Source: Ophiosphaerella korrae (Eukaryota; Ascomycota; Dothideomycetes; Pleosporales; Phaeosphaeriaceae). Taken from it: 64,000 nt of DNA. The stretch is from the NCBI GenBank assembly GCA_028456385.1, contig JALNQF010000082.1:62001-126000 (forward strand), given 5' to 3'. The notes beneath the pieces were generated by a model. That model had not been told where the DNA came from, did no database searches, and worked only from the letters and a program-made list of their open reading frames with translations. Shown piece by piece: positions 41,545 to 52,954 of this stretch. Numbering within the stretch: position 1 is the first letter of the stretch; each line of letters opens with the position of its first letter. Both the position numbers and the translations under genes were made by a program.

Positions 41545-44500
41545 GGTGGTAGTGGTGTGGTGGTGGTGAAGAAGGTGTCAGCCGTCCTGAGGCGGAGCGA
41601 GGGTATGGTGAAAGCTATGTAGCGACGGACACGGACGGACAGACAAAACAAGACAAAGCGCGAATGGGTTGAGCGAGAGGGATGGCGACGATGGATAAGG
41701 AAGACAAGAACAGGAGAGGACAAGGAAACAAAGAAACAGGAGGATGGGGAGGGTGGGAGGATGGCTGGGGACGGAAGGTGATGATGATGCGCATGCAGGG
41801 CAGGGCTATCAAAAGTCAAGGCAGAGTCAACAAGAAATCTGCGCATGCGTGCGTCACTCTCCTTTGGGCGGCGGGTGCGCGGCTCCTGGCGGCTCCACTG
41901 ACATCACCACACTGCCGCGGCCGCTACCACTACGCCCTCCCAGCGACCACTCATTCACCCACTTTTCGTCTGCCTGTTGGCCATCCATCTGTCCATCTAG
42001 ACACGTCTAGTTGTCGCCGTGTGCTGCCCTGGACACGCGTCGATGGTGAGCTTCGTCCGAGAATGGCAGCAGGTGGCGCCTCGGATCTGCGCGGGCCTCG
42101 TCCGAAACCAGTCAATCTATATTGGGCATACCAGTATTGGCCTCGATAGTGCTGCCCATGCACCCGCTCCCACTTGAGGACCAATTGATTGCCCTCTATC
42201 GAATGCTTCGGCTCAGCCTCCTCGTCGTACTACCCGCCGTCTCGTTCTTCAATTCTCCAATTCCTCGTCTCCAAATCCGACCTGCCCATGCCTGTTTCAA
42301 GACTCAGAACCACCCAAGCCACCCGGGTTATGCATTCAGCCTCACGCGCCGTTTCTGCTGATTGATTTAGCTCCTGACTGGCCCGATTTGACGCCGCTAG
42401 CTGAGCTTGTTGTATTGCCCAGCCCTTCCCAGCTGCCTCCCGCAGTCGTTCCATTGTCGCAGCCCAGCCCCTAGATCCACTTGTTCGCGTCACCGCTCAC
42501 CAACCACTCCGATAGCCTTCACTCTCTGTATCATCACCCTTCATCATGCCGTCCTCACGCCGCGCATGCTTGCTGGGCCGCCTTAGCAGCACACCCAGCC
42601 AATACTGGTTCGCTTGGTGTGTCAACTGATCAACTGTCTATTCGCCATATTTTATCAACACAAAAAACATGCGCAACGGCTACTAGCCCCTAAATATGTT
42701 GCGGCCTAGTTTCATCACTACAGAGCGAATGCCTAGGTAGGTGGGTACCTACCTGGCTTGATCAAGATCCTCACGTGACACTTTGTTTTCGCTATCTCCG
42801 CCTATTTCCGCCGACTACGTGCACGTGCATGTACTCAAGCTCGACTCTCTTGCTGGGCCTTCACCTCCACTATCAACCACTCTTATCACTGCAATACCCA
42901 CGTGCTCGCAAACTGCTCTGCCTTCACCAAAGTCAACATCACAACCAACACTGGAGAGCTACAAATTCATCCATCTCTTCAGCACCTTGTGAACTTTAAC
43001 CATGACTTACCCAATCAAAGCCAAGTGACAACAGCGCAGTCGCGTAGAACTATGCGGGTAGTCCAAAAACATCGGTCAGACAAACGTGGGGGTGGAGTGG
43101 TACTATCAGCATTACACCAATATCATTTGCATCATTTTACACTTGGCCATTTCTGACTGACAGAATCCATGACACTTGGAACACTGCAACTGCGGGAGAC
43201 GTTGTCCTGGATTTTCCCGTCTCCAATGATAGTTTCTGAACCTTCGGGGATCGTGTTGGCAGTGAGCTATCTTGGATGTTGAAGGCTGCAGTGGTCAGCC
43301 ACTGGGTAGTGCAAAGACGCCGCGAGGCACCCAGTTTGACATGATACAAAGACAGTGGAAGAGAGGGTGATAGCTATACCCGCTCCACGGGTGAGAGACA
43401 CCAAATCACGGCGTCAAAGCAAGCTGACTAGAGCCAAATGGTGAAGTGTCAAGACAGGCTGCAATATTTGGTAAACCTATTGTATTTCTAGCCCAACGGA
43501 TTATCTAGGGTTTTCTGGGGTACATTGGCATTCTTGGTGAAATCTTGGTAGGCCCATCACATGACGTCTAGGCGATATATTTTGGCGAGCGGAGTGCTTG
43601 GTCTCCAAGGTTTTCCGCCTCAACACGTAATAGCAACCATGGTGGCTAAATTCAATCATGTTGTGAAACCCTGAATGATGTGAAGACGATATCCACAAGT
43701 CTTAGGTGCAGATTGTATGTTTCTGAATACCAACGCATACATACTTCGCTGCACCTGTGTCGCCTGCCAACCTACCAGATCCAGCGCTCAGGAAACACGT
43801 TCCAAAACCAGCTAAACTGCCCGCATACAGGCAGAATCGCATCGAATCTTCGGTCGTATTCTTCCGACAAGGGAATTTCTGTGTGCGCCGAGAAAGTGCC
43901 CACCTGCAAGGCATGCACAATCCCCACCTCCGTCATGGTGAGCGTGCAATGATTCTGCTGTACCCCCACCCCCGAATTGATCATCGGAATCATCCGTAAC
44001 TATTCGTGCGTATTAACTAATGTCCAGAGTGCATAGACATGGATTTGACTCAGTCGGAGTATGTTGAAGCCCGACTGCTCCAACGTCAGCTTTGAAAGCA
44101 CTCGAGCAGTCCACGGCCAAATCTTAAAAGCGAACGGGTAGACATGGGATACGGCCCTGCCTAAACGCCGAACCCTCCGAGCTCCAAACCTTCTGTCCAG
44201 TCAACCACTCACCTCGTGATGCTGGCCTCAACACCATGCGTCATCCTTGCAACTTATGGCACTAACGATAACGACTTTACAGTCTAGACTCCGCTGGCAA
44301 TACACTAATGCCCCCCTTGGCCTGAGAACCGAGCTCTGCTTGGTCTTCGCACCCTTGGCTGGCGGAGAGGAGAGGAGGCTAGCGGTGCGGGAGCTGATAC
44401 GATTCGCTCTATGCACCATCGAATAGCATGGCACTGGTACGAAATGTACGCCGTGCGCTGAGCTCGCCATGCGTTGGTGCAGGTCTGACCCAGTTGTGGA

Positions 44501-44874
44501 CCGAATCAGCGCTTTGGGTGTCTAGCGGAGATAGGATGGCTGCCCGCTACCTGCGGTGATTGGGTGGGCGCGAGGCTTGTACGATGCTTGTCGTGTCGGG
44601 GATAGGGTTTGGGCCGTAGGCACCTAGTGGAGCTGGGGTGAGCGTTTAGGACGTGATATTTCTGCCAAGGTGAGATTGTGCGAGTATATAGCTAGGGGCA
44701 TTCCCCACTTAGAGCCTTGAATAATCTCAGCAAACATCACGATATCGAATTCCAAAGCCGTTATCTTCGATCATCATTAGGGGTTATCTTACCTACTATA
44801 CACAGCGCAACACCCAATCAAAGCATCACAGCAGCCAACAACACACAACAACCCATCACATATCACATATCACA
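41545..44874. other. 3.3-kb region without a recognised gene
   Basis: The stretch next to the GH79 start is C/T-rich promoter and leader. Numerous short frames (for example 41682-42149, 42775-43156 and 43680-43999) have no protein-like composition. It includes a TCACGTGA at 42771-42778 and an inverted repeat at about 42733-42752. A TATATA near 44684 probably belongs to the small gene at 44875. Confidence 0.5.
42733..42752. repeat. Inverted repeat AGGTAGGT / ACCTACCT
   Basis: Eight-base perfect arms around a four-base loop. It may form a cruciform or be a dimeric factor site; no further context supports a role. Confidence 0.5.
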
Positions 44875-45075
44875 ATGCCCTCATCAGCCACTCAATATGT
44901 CTACATCCCCAACTTGGTTGGTCGCCAAATGCTACGCATCCCTATTGATGATGTTGAAGCTGAAGGCCACATCGCCGTCTCATCACCTCAAGCCACAATC
45001 ACTACCTCAACCACGACATACGCTCGTGACTCTTCCCCATCACCAAGTGTCACCAGCATCGAGCAAAGCGAGTGA
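44875..45075 (+). CDS. Possible 66-aa protein, unknown
   Basis: A short frame starting MPSSATQYVYIPNLVGRQML with a Ser/Thr/Pro-rich acidic end. Support comes from context. A TATATA lies about 190 bp upstream. A long C/A-rich tract directly before the ATG resembles fungal 5' leaders, and the start context is CACAATGCC. No signal peptide or known domain. Orphan or noncoding status cannot be excluded. Confidence 0.4.
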   Translation: MPSSATQYVYIPNLVGRQMLRIPIDDVEAEGHIAVSSPQATITTSTTTYARDSSPSPSVTSIEQSE

Positions 45076-46016
45076 TGAGCCGACCATCTAGCTCTGACAC
45101 GGAATTTGGTCAGTGATGATGAAACATTCGTCCAATCCAATCACTTCTCTAGAGTATCTCGGCCCCGAGAAATCTAGCCAGATCAAAGCGCTTCCTCAAA
45201 CAGATCGAGTTGGAGAATCTAGTGTAAATCCCTTTCGTTGATATTATCATCTTCGAATGGTAGGCAACTACATCTAGGCCGCGACAACCGCAATGCCAGT
45301 CATAGAGCGAGGATGAGGGAGGAAAAACTATATGCATTTTATGATTGAATCGGATGGGCGAACGATGATCTTTATGAAGGAGGCTTGGGATATGACATGA
45401 CTGCCATGGGAATTGCCAGGGGGAGGTTGTGGGTACGACTTGGCGAGATGAGAGAGGCATCAAGAATAGATGTGATTTTGTCTATGCAGATCGTGTTGGA
45501 AAATTATAATAATTACACACTACCGTCTGAAAATGTTCTCTCACTACTGCAAGAGTGAACTTGCCTCTATTGTAAAATGTGTGATTGAGTCTGACCTTCT
45601 GCTCGTGCGATCAATCCGCTCGAATCCAGTCCATCAAGGTGAGGTGTGTAGACGTCACAACTATTTAGGATGAAGTTCCGGCATCGTGCAGTGGTCTAGA
45701 TAGCTATCAAAGTAATCTTCCCATCCATTCCAACTCGCTAGTAGATGCGAGGGGGTTGAGCTATGAAGTAACACGTCATTGTATACCCTCCCAGCCGCTT
45801 CTTCGATGCGTATCTCCTCTAGACTACACTCCAGTTGCAGCTATGGGTTGCAATCGAGTTGCAGATACCGTCAGGTTTAGGTCAGAATTGTGTTCGTAAG
45901 ACTAGATGCGGATATTACCTTCGAACTGGAGCAAGTACATGTGAGGTTCGGTATACGCTTGAGGAACAAGGGGTGATGTAGCATGAAGGCTGCTTGGGAG
46001 GTGTCGAGCTTACGTA
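45076..46016. other. No gene recognised
   Basis: 941 bases, 3' flank of the possible small gene and of the transporter gene. Confidence 0.5.
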
Positions 46017-47361
46017 CTAAGTAGACTGGCGACGTATTTTCCTTATCAGGGAATTCTTCCTATTGCCTCTTGAGCCCCAGGCCAGTCGCTCCATAGTCTT
46101 ATCTTCGTCCTTTCCAGGCCACATCACATCGCCGAGCCAAAGAGCACGGATACAAGAGACTGCTGTCATGAGCCACAGAATGAACAGTAATATAGTGAGG
46201 GCCGTGGCAACTCCATTAATGGCCTCACTCCTGAGGCTGCTGCCTGCCTGGATAGTTGCGAGTGTCAATCCAGCATTTGGGAATATGAGTGCCCACCAAT
46301 TCTGTGAAAAGGACATTTTACGCACACCAGCCAGAACTGATATGGTAGTGACGAAGAAGAACCAGTAGGCGAAAAGGACCATGAACAAACCTGCCATGAT
46401 ACCTATGATGTGTACAATCTCGCCATCGGGGACAACAGTGTCGGTCCAGTAATTTGGGGGTATCAGGCGTGGAGCTTGTGTTGCAAGGGAGAAAAGCCCT
46501 GCAGCAGTATAGCCTACAGGTTGTCAGTGTATTGAAAACAATACTTGGCAGTGTACTCACCGGTCGGTCCTACTGAAACATACATGCCGGGCCGCACATT
46601 AGCCGATGGCAATGTGCTTGTCATCAGGCGTTGCATGTATAAGCCATACATCAAGAAGGATACTAACCAGGCAAGACCCTGTAAAAGAACTCCTGCGATA
46701 AAAATCTTCCAACTTGCTGAATTGGGTTGAGAAGGCAGGATGGTCCCAGCCAATGATCCAACGACTAACATAGGGTATATTGGGAAAATCCATGCTGGTA
46801 CGGCGTCTGTAACATTCAGGCGCTCGAGTAAGAAAAACATTGAATACTGGATAACAGAGACAATAAAAGCCGCGGAGCAATAGATCCAGAAACACACTTC
46901 GAGGGTTTTAGTTAGCCAGGGCCCAGTATTGTCGTTTCCATATACGTGGGCGCAATTCAGAATCAAAGCGATAGAGACCCAATAAGTTCCATGGAAAAGT
47001 CCCTCGACAGGATGGTGAAGTGAAGCTGTAAACTTCCGAGGAACCAGTATGAAGCGTGTTATCATGAGGCCGTTGAAAATAAGAAATAGCGCAATGTCCA
47101 GGAGGAAGACGATTTTCCCAATGGTTTGCAATCCAGTAAATCTGTTTGGTGAGCTTCCCAAAACGACAGCGAGAGAGCCTGTAGACATTGTTGCAGCGAA
47201 CCATGGCCTACCAGGCTAATTAGTATATTCTACGACGTGTAATAGCCTTGGATTGATGCTCACCAAGTGAAGTGTGCAATGCGGTCCCGGAGGCTGACTG
47301 TAGTTGGTGGTCTTGGAGGCTCATCCTGAAATTTGTAAGGCTTTTTCTCGCGAAATTGCAT
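46017..47361 (-). CDS. TDT-family (Mae1/TehA-like) plasma-membrane transporter
   Basis: Exons are 47361-47264, 47207-46561 and 46513-46017. Introns are 56 and 47 nt (GTGAGC..TAG and GTGAGT..TAG), phases 2 and 1. The protein is 413 residues with ten hydrophobic segments. The family signature is at the start: LRDRIAHFTWPWFAATMSTGSLA; the intron splits the Trp codon. Segments 3-10 follow the TDT pattern, with EGLFHGTYWVSIAL and AQNWWALIFPNAGLTLAT-like text (SQNWWALIFPNAG here). The family covers C4-dicarboxylate/malate uptake (Mae1) and sulfite efflux (Ssu1). The HFTWPWF and FPNAG motifs fit the malate branch better, but substrate is not proven. Confidence 0.88.
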
Positions 47362-48265
47362 TTTCAGCGTTTTTGCTCCCTCGAAGTGACTTGGGACTAT
47401 AGACAAACGGCTCTATCGACCCTCTTATGATGGGCAGGAGGCTCCATCATTTGTAGCAAGCCCATCCCGCGCTTATCCAGCACGTTGGCACCACACGAAT
47501 CACCTAGGCGCTCTTGTGGCGGACACTAGTCAGGTTAGCCGGCTTCAGAAGGCGGTAGATCGGCAAAGAAGTTTCAACAGCACACAGCGATTTGTTCTTG
47601 GTCAAACCTAGGTATCAACACTGACATGACCATGCGATCAGTTTGGCTTTCGTCAGATACATTTATTGTTATATACAGATGCTTTCTCGCACAATGAGAG
47701 CCCAATCTATGCTCGAGGATGGACATTATTGCATCCATTTTTGGGAGGTCAGGCAGTGACGTCACAAGTAGAATGTGTGTGTGTGTGTGTGTGTGTGTGT
47801 GGTCAGCAGGACCCCCTTGTCACTGATTTTGTGAAAGTGGACGTCCAGCCAAGGCTATTAGATAAGTTGCATGAGAGTTTCAAAAGTTTCAGTTTCAATA
47901 TAGACACATTCCTCGATGTACTTGGACATAACTTGGTGCAACGATTGTCAGAGCCAACCGTGAAGATTGTGCCGGACCGACCACCATCTCGTGCGGAGCC
48001 AATTACCTATGCTGGAGCCCAAGACAAATAGGGGCTTTATCAAAAAACAAAAGCAAGAGGGAAAACAGCTTGGATCTGATGATGTCTGTTAATATATACG
48101 TAAATGCAAAGATTCACAGCCTGACCAATACTCAAACCGTGGATTCTGAGAGGTGCATGAGCTGTGGTCTTGGCAAATGACTCAACCGTCAGCCCACATT
48201 TCGCGAGCCCCTCCAAGGCTTTCCTAAGGTCACCAACAGGGTTTCCTGTAGTTGAGACGGCCAAT
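47362..48265. promoter_or_regulatory. Divergent intergenic region with GT microsatellite
   Basis: 904 bp between divergent starts of the transporter and eIF2B alpha, including the GT repeat listed separately. No gene was recognised. Confidence 0.5.
47775..47801. repeat. (GT)n microsatellite
   Basis: About 13 uninterrupted GT units, able to adopt Z-DNA and likely polymorphic in length. It lies upstream of both flanking genes. Confidence 0.9.
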
Positions 48266-49360
48266 ATGAGCACAGAAGCAGAACATAAGCCATTACCTGA
48301 ATTCGACATTGTCGCGACATATCGCCGAATCCTTCAGGATGACGGGGAACTGACCATGCCCGTTGCGGCAATCGAAGCTCTCGTGGAAGCTATTGCGCAG
48401 AGCTCCGTATCCACTGTGGCCGAAACGCTTGCCCTCCTCGAACGCCATACAGCGGCACTCAAGGCATCACAGGCGAATCCCATCTCCCTCTCCGCCGGCA
48501 CAGACCTGTTCCAGCGCTACCTGATCACCACGCTCAATCGCCCTGCCAGCTTGAACCTGGGTCCCGACGATGACTTCCGAGCCATACGAAACCACCTCCT
48601 CTCCAACGGTAAGCTGTTCGTAGAGCGTGCCAAACAGAGCAGAGAGAAGATTGCAAGCTTTGGAAAGCACTTCATCCGCGATGGCGCGACGGTTCTCACC
48701 AATGGCGGCTCACGAGTGGTGGGTGCCTTGTTGAGGAGAGCAGCCGAGTCGAGCACCATCCGCTTCAAAGTCGTCTATGTTCTCCCTCCCTCAATATCTC
48801 CCGATTCACGAGAGGGCCATCAAACAGTCGCCGACCTGCGTGCCTACAACGTCCCCGTCGCAGCCATTCCAGACTCCGCTGTTGCATATTCACTAGGCAA
48901 GGTCGACATGGTCATTGTGGGTGCAGAGGGGGTCGTGGAGAACGGGGGTATCATTTCGCGCATGGGCACATACCAGATAGGCATACTGGCCAAGAGCAAG
49001 GGCAAGCCCTTTTACGTTGTCGCCGAGAGCCACAAATTCGTTCGCCTGTATCCGCTGAGCCAATTCGACCTACCCATCGAGCAGAAGGTGCTTGATTTCA
49101 AAGTGACCGATGACCAGTTGACCAAGGAAGTAGAGCAAAAGAATCCCTTCGATGAGGCAATCGCCGATATGCATACCAAGACAAAGACACCGAGACTCAA
49201 CGCGTCTGATGCTGTAGACTTCACCGTATGTAACTCTAAACTAATTACAGTCCGCGCTGACACTTTTCAGCCTCCTGATCTTATATCAGGTATAATAACC
49301 GAGTCCGGTGTTCTTACGCCATCTGCTGTATCTGAAGAGCTCATCAAGATATGGTTCTGA
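48266..49360 (+). CDS. gcn3: Translation initiation factor eIF2B subunit alpha
   Basis: Regulatory subunit of the eIF2 guanine-nucleotide exchange factor; it senses phosphorylated eIF2. The fold is recognised from LTNGGSRVVGALL, VVYVLPPSISPDSREG, VDMVIVGAEGVVENGGIISRMGTYQIG and the C-terminal ITESGVLTPSAVSEELIKIWF. A 45-nt intron at 49226-49270 (GTATGT, branch ACTAAT, CAG) contains no stop and keeps the frame. The unspliced reading therefore looks intact, but splicing gives the conserved DFTPPDLISG. The spliced protein is 349 residues. The Met at 48266 (MSTEAEHK) is preferred over an in-frame Met at 48164. Confidence 0.92.
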   Translation: MSTEAEHKPLPEFDIVATYRRILQDDGELTMPVAAIEALVEAIAQSSVSTVAETLALLERHTAALKASQANPISLSAGTDLFQRYLITTLNRPASLNLGPDDDFRAIRNHLLSNGKLFVERAKQSREKIASFGKHFIRDGATVLTNGGSRVVGALLRRAAESSTIRFKVVYVLPPSISPDSREGHQTVADLRAYNVPVAAIPDSAVAYSLGKVDMVIVGAEGVVENGGIISRMGTYQIGILAKSKGKPFYVVAESHKFVRLYPLSQFDLPIEQKVLDFKVTDDQLTKEVEQKNPFDEAIADMHTKTKTPRLNASDAVDFTVCNSKLITVRADTFQPPDLISGIITESGVLTPSAVSEELIKIWF

Positions 49361-50615
49361 GTCCACTCTGAGCACCATATTGCCTGACCTGCCCAAATAT
49401 ACTCATCTAGTTCACATACACATACAATTGATCTACAACTACCTCTTAATACAAACTCATAAAAGCTCTAGAATCCTTACTGAAAACAATGGCGTTTTCA
49501 CAAGCACTCGATGCCCTCGCCATGGCAACCATATTTCACTCATAGACAAGCGTGTTCTAGGGTGAATACGAGTGCACAAGTACGTCTGGTGGGCGTCAGG
49601 GGGCGAGGAGATTCTTTAAGGACATGGGCTTCGGCTGGTGAAATGAAGACGTGCAGAGATAGCGTCTTAGGAACATGGAATCCGAGAATCCGAACCTGTT
49701 TAAATCTGCCAAAGGCGAAGACTGGATATTCCCACAAAAGATACCTCCATGTGATGGTTCATCTTCATTTTGTCAAGTGTTCCAAGATATTTGACAGAAA
49801 TGTCTAGGTTATATTCCGCGCCATTAAACCGTATGTAATAAATGTTTTGCAACTCTTGAACATGTCTTTCCTTGTCCGACCTGCTAACGCCGCGCAATGC
49901 TATAGGATTTCCAGAGCTAGGGATGGCGCGTTGCTCGATATAACTCACAGGGCAATGAATTTGTTGATGCTTTAAAAGAAATTGAAAGAGATGTCAAGAG
50001 GCGCCGAAGGCAGACGCATGCAGTCGCTGGCAAATTTCATGAGATATCAAGAAAAACCAAAGTTTGCAGATGTCTGGGCCAAGGAAGCTAAGGGCATGCT
50101 AGGTGACAAGTCGTAGAGGATGAAGAGTAACGAAGGGAGGGGTGTGAATATTGGGGAGGATAGGCAGGTGGCGTTGGTGTAAGTGACCATTAGGTCTAGT
50201 CATCAATTGCCTTGATGGTCATGCAGCTAACTACACCTATAACTGGAGGAAAGCTTTTGCAATGAATTAAGTAGGGTGTATAATATTACAAACCATCCGA
50301 AAAATTGAAATTTATCATCCAGCCTAATGCACACACGATGAGTTATCTTTCAATAGAAGGCAAAGTGATGTTGAGGCACTTAGAAACCTAAGCCCCACAC
50401 GCACCAATGAGGAATGGGATGACGTTTCCCCCTAGCTAAAGCTTGGCTACGGTTACCTTGCACGCCAAACAACTCGTGTTGCGCAACACGACACAATCTC
50501 AACAGCATCGCAAAGATAGGTGTCATCCCCATCTCTCACCCGAACCGCATCCTTCACCTAAGCCCGGTTACCAGTCGTCAAACTGCGGTTTCCACATCTC
50601 GCTAATCAGCCCGCC
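49361..50615. other. No gene recognised
   Basis: About 1.25 kb, AT-rich with scattered short frames. It includes the promoter of the Tvp15-like gene near its right end. Confidence 0.5.
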
Positions 50616-51663
50616 ATGGACTTCTCTGATATCTTGTGAGTGCAGAGCCGTGGAAGCTTCGTAGAGCTAGGCAGAAACGACTACCAGAGACATTGGGTCT
50701 GCATAACCAAAACTAACGTTATCTAGTCGCATGGTGAACTTCGCCGTTGCCGTGTTCATGGTCCTAGGTGGTATTGCGAAGCTTATCCCCTTCAACGACT
50801 TGTGAGTTCCTTCGATTCGCTACGGTTCCCTTCGACTCGTCACATCAAATGGGAGTGCACCGCTACAATCCCTGAAGCTATTCAATATCTTCGCAAAGAG
50901 TGGGCTCGAAAGCACGGCAATGTTTGCAGGGCGTGCGATTTGCGCACAGCCGCAGCTACAGCTAAAGGTCCCAATGTGTCATGTCCCCTCCAGCAGGAAA
51001 CACAGCTGTGTATGATGTAGTGACAGCATGTAGCTCGAGACAAAGCAACATAATCATTGTTTTATTCGGAGCAGGCCTGCGCGAGAAATTGGAAACGTCA
51101 ATTTACGACTGTGCTAACGAACCTTATAGTTCACACATCATATTGGGTGTTTATCTGATAATATTCGGTCTCGGTAAGCTTTCATGGAATTGTTCTGCGC
51201 AAATAATGTGAGCTGACTTTACGCCCAGGCACTGCGCTGCTCGGTTCGTCCCCTCTGTTGATAATGGCATATCACTTGCCCCAAATGCATTGTGACAGCA
51301 ATGGCTGATAGGCTATACAGAGTTCCAGATACCTCAGCAGGTTGCTCGATATGCTTCATTCATGTTCTCTTTCCTAGGCCGTGGTATTTGTAAGAGAGGA
51401 CTCAACCATGTTACACAGCAAATGTTGATATCTTTAGTCTACATCTTTATCGGCTCAGTCATCGTTGGCGAGCATTGGTTCCGTATCATTCCGGGTACCA
51501 TTGTTGGTATCATCGGTATCGGTTATGCTGTTTTGGAATATATCCCATCTATTGAGCCGCCAGCAAACATGCGGTAAGTGTTTAAACAACTCGAGGGCTC
51601 TATTTGACTGCTAACAATAATGGCAGCGATGCCGATGCTGGTTGGGGTGCGGAACAAGTCTAA
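50616..51663 (+). CDS. tvp15: Tvp15 / COPI-associated Golgi membrane protein, seven exons
   Basis: Exons are 50616-50635, 50727-50801, 51130-51173, 51229-51243, 51321-51389, 51438-51573 and 51627-51663. All borders are GT..AG and phases close to a 131-residue protein. Four membrane spans: MVNFAVAVFMVLGGIAKL, HIILGVYLIIFGLGTALL, a span with YASFMFSFLGRGIFYIFIG, and IIPGTIVGIIGIGYAVLEYI. It ends SIEPPANMRDADAGWGAEQV, which I recall as the conserved tail of fungal Tvp15 proteins. It acts in late-Golgi membranes. Intron 2 is 328 nt, several times longer than others in the window, and exon 4 is only 15 nt. Confidence 0.87.
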
Positions 51664-52954
51664 GGGCTAGGCGCAGCATCTGGGGATGGCGGTGGTTGAA
51701 TCCTCATGCATATACCACACCTCTGGGGATCAAAATGAGGCGGTGTTTTTTGTGCATTGTTCATGTGCAAACTAGGAGTTGGATGGGTCAGGATACTTGG
51801 TATTGGCATAATCTTCTCAAACTCAGGGAGCTTGAGAGGCATTGTTGTGTTGAAGTTGGATTTTAGGCGGCATTTGGGAAGTGTTGGTTACCCACCAAAC
51901 GCGAAGGCTTCCGAGAGTAGGTTTGAAAGGTTGTATGATATGGTAGTGCTATTAACGAGCGATAATACAATCAGTATGCACGTGATTCGCTTCTTTAGTG
52001 TCCGCAGTGCATGATGGAGACAGACGGTCGGTATTGCATAACTAGCGCTAGTTCATGGATTCGGAAATTAACGAATACCCAGGTGTTTTTCCTATGTCAG
52101 TCGCGGTCGGGAAGTAAAGAGTTCAGTGGTGATGGGCATATAACGGGCCCCAGTAGGTTGAAGTTTGATTACGAACGTCGTGATTGGATCGTATTGGTGC
52201 ACACGCGGCATCTAAACCCTGAGCAACAGCCTTTCGTGCGAATGGGTAATTTGAGGCGAGACGGCTCACGATCCCCGGATAAGCTCATTCGAGCGACAGC
52301 CTCCAGTGGCTCTGGAACTGCAGGAGCAGAGAGTTTCTTTTTCTTCGCCGCTGCGAGCAGATCATTCTTGAGCTTACCCTTGCTGGTGTGACGAGTAACA
52401 TGATTGGTAATGTCGGGAATCGCAAAGAGCCTACGCTGGATTTTGACGTTGTTTTGAACAGCGCTGGAATAGATGCTATGGTGGTCAATGGTGGACGGAC
52501 TTCAACATTACACGCTAGTCCTCATGCTTAGAATATCAAAGATACGATTGGCCGGTGCACGTTCACCGCTCTCACAATCCATGGGCCTGCATTGCACCAG
52601 CAAGGCCATCCAGCATTCATATCGCACCGAATCATGGCCGGCAGCGTCCCGAGTCTGCATGCTCATCATTCCCATTGCTGAGGTGGTCCGCCATAAAACA
52701 CTCCCCTTTGTCATTCCGGAGGCCACACCTGACCAACACTGCATACCAAGACCTGGAGACCCGCATATCACGGCAGCTCACGTTACGCGCCATCACACTG
52801 GATACGGGAGCCTTCGCTCGATTATCAGACTAAGTTGGTTTCAAGCTGACCAACAGCGAACTGGATCCGATTGCGTCTTTCCAGGCAGCAGTGCACCATT
52901 GATTTCCAAGTGTACGTGCTACACGTGTTCCTGGCCTTCACACGATTGTGCATC
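51664..52954. other. Upstream region of the GATA factor gene
   Basis: 1.29 kb without a recognised gene. It probably contains the promoter and a long 5' leader of sreA, with several short upstream open frames. Confidence 0.45.

Noticed and set aside
41682..42149. 155-aa plus-strand frame upstream of the GH79 gene
   Set aside because: Antisense to the GH79 promoter and leader; Gly/Arg-biased composition from C/T-rich sequence.
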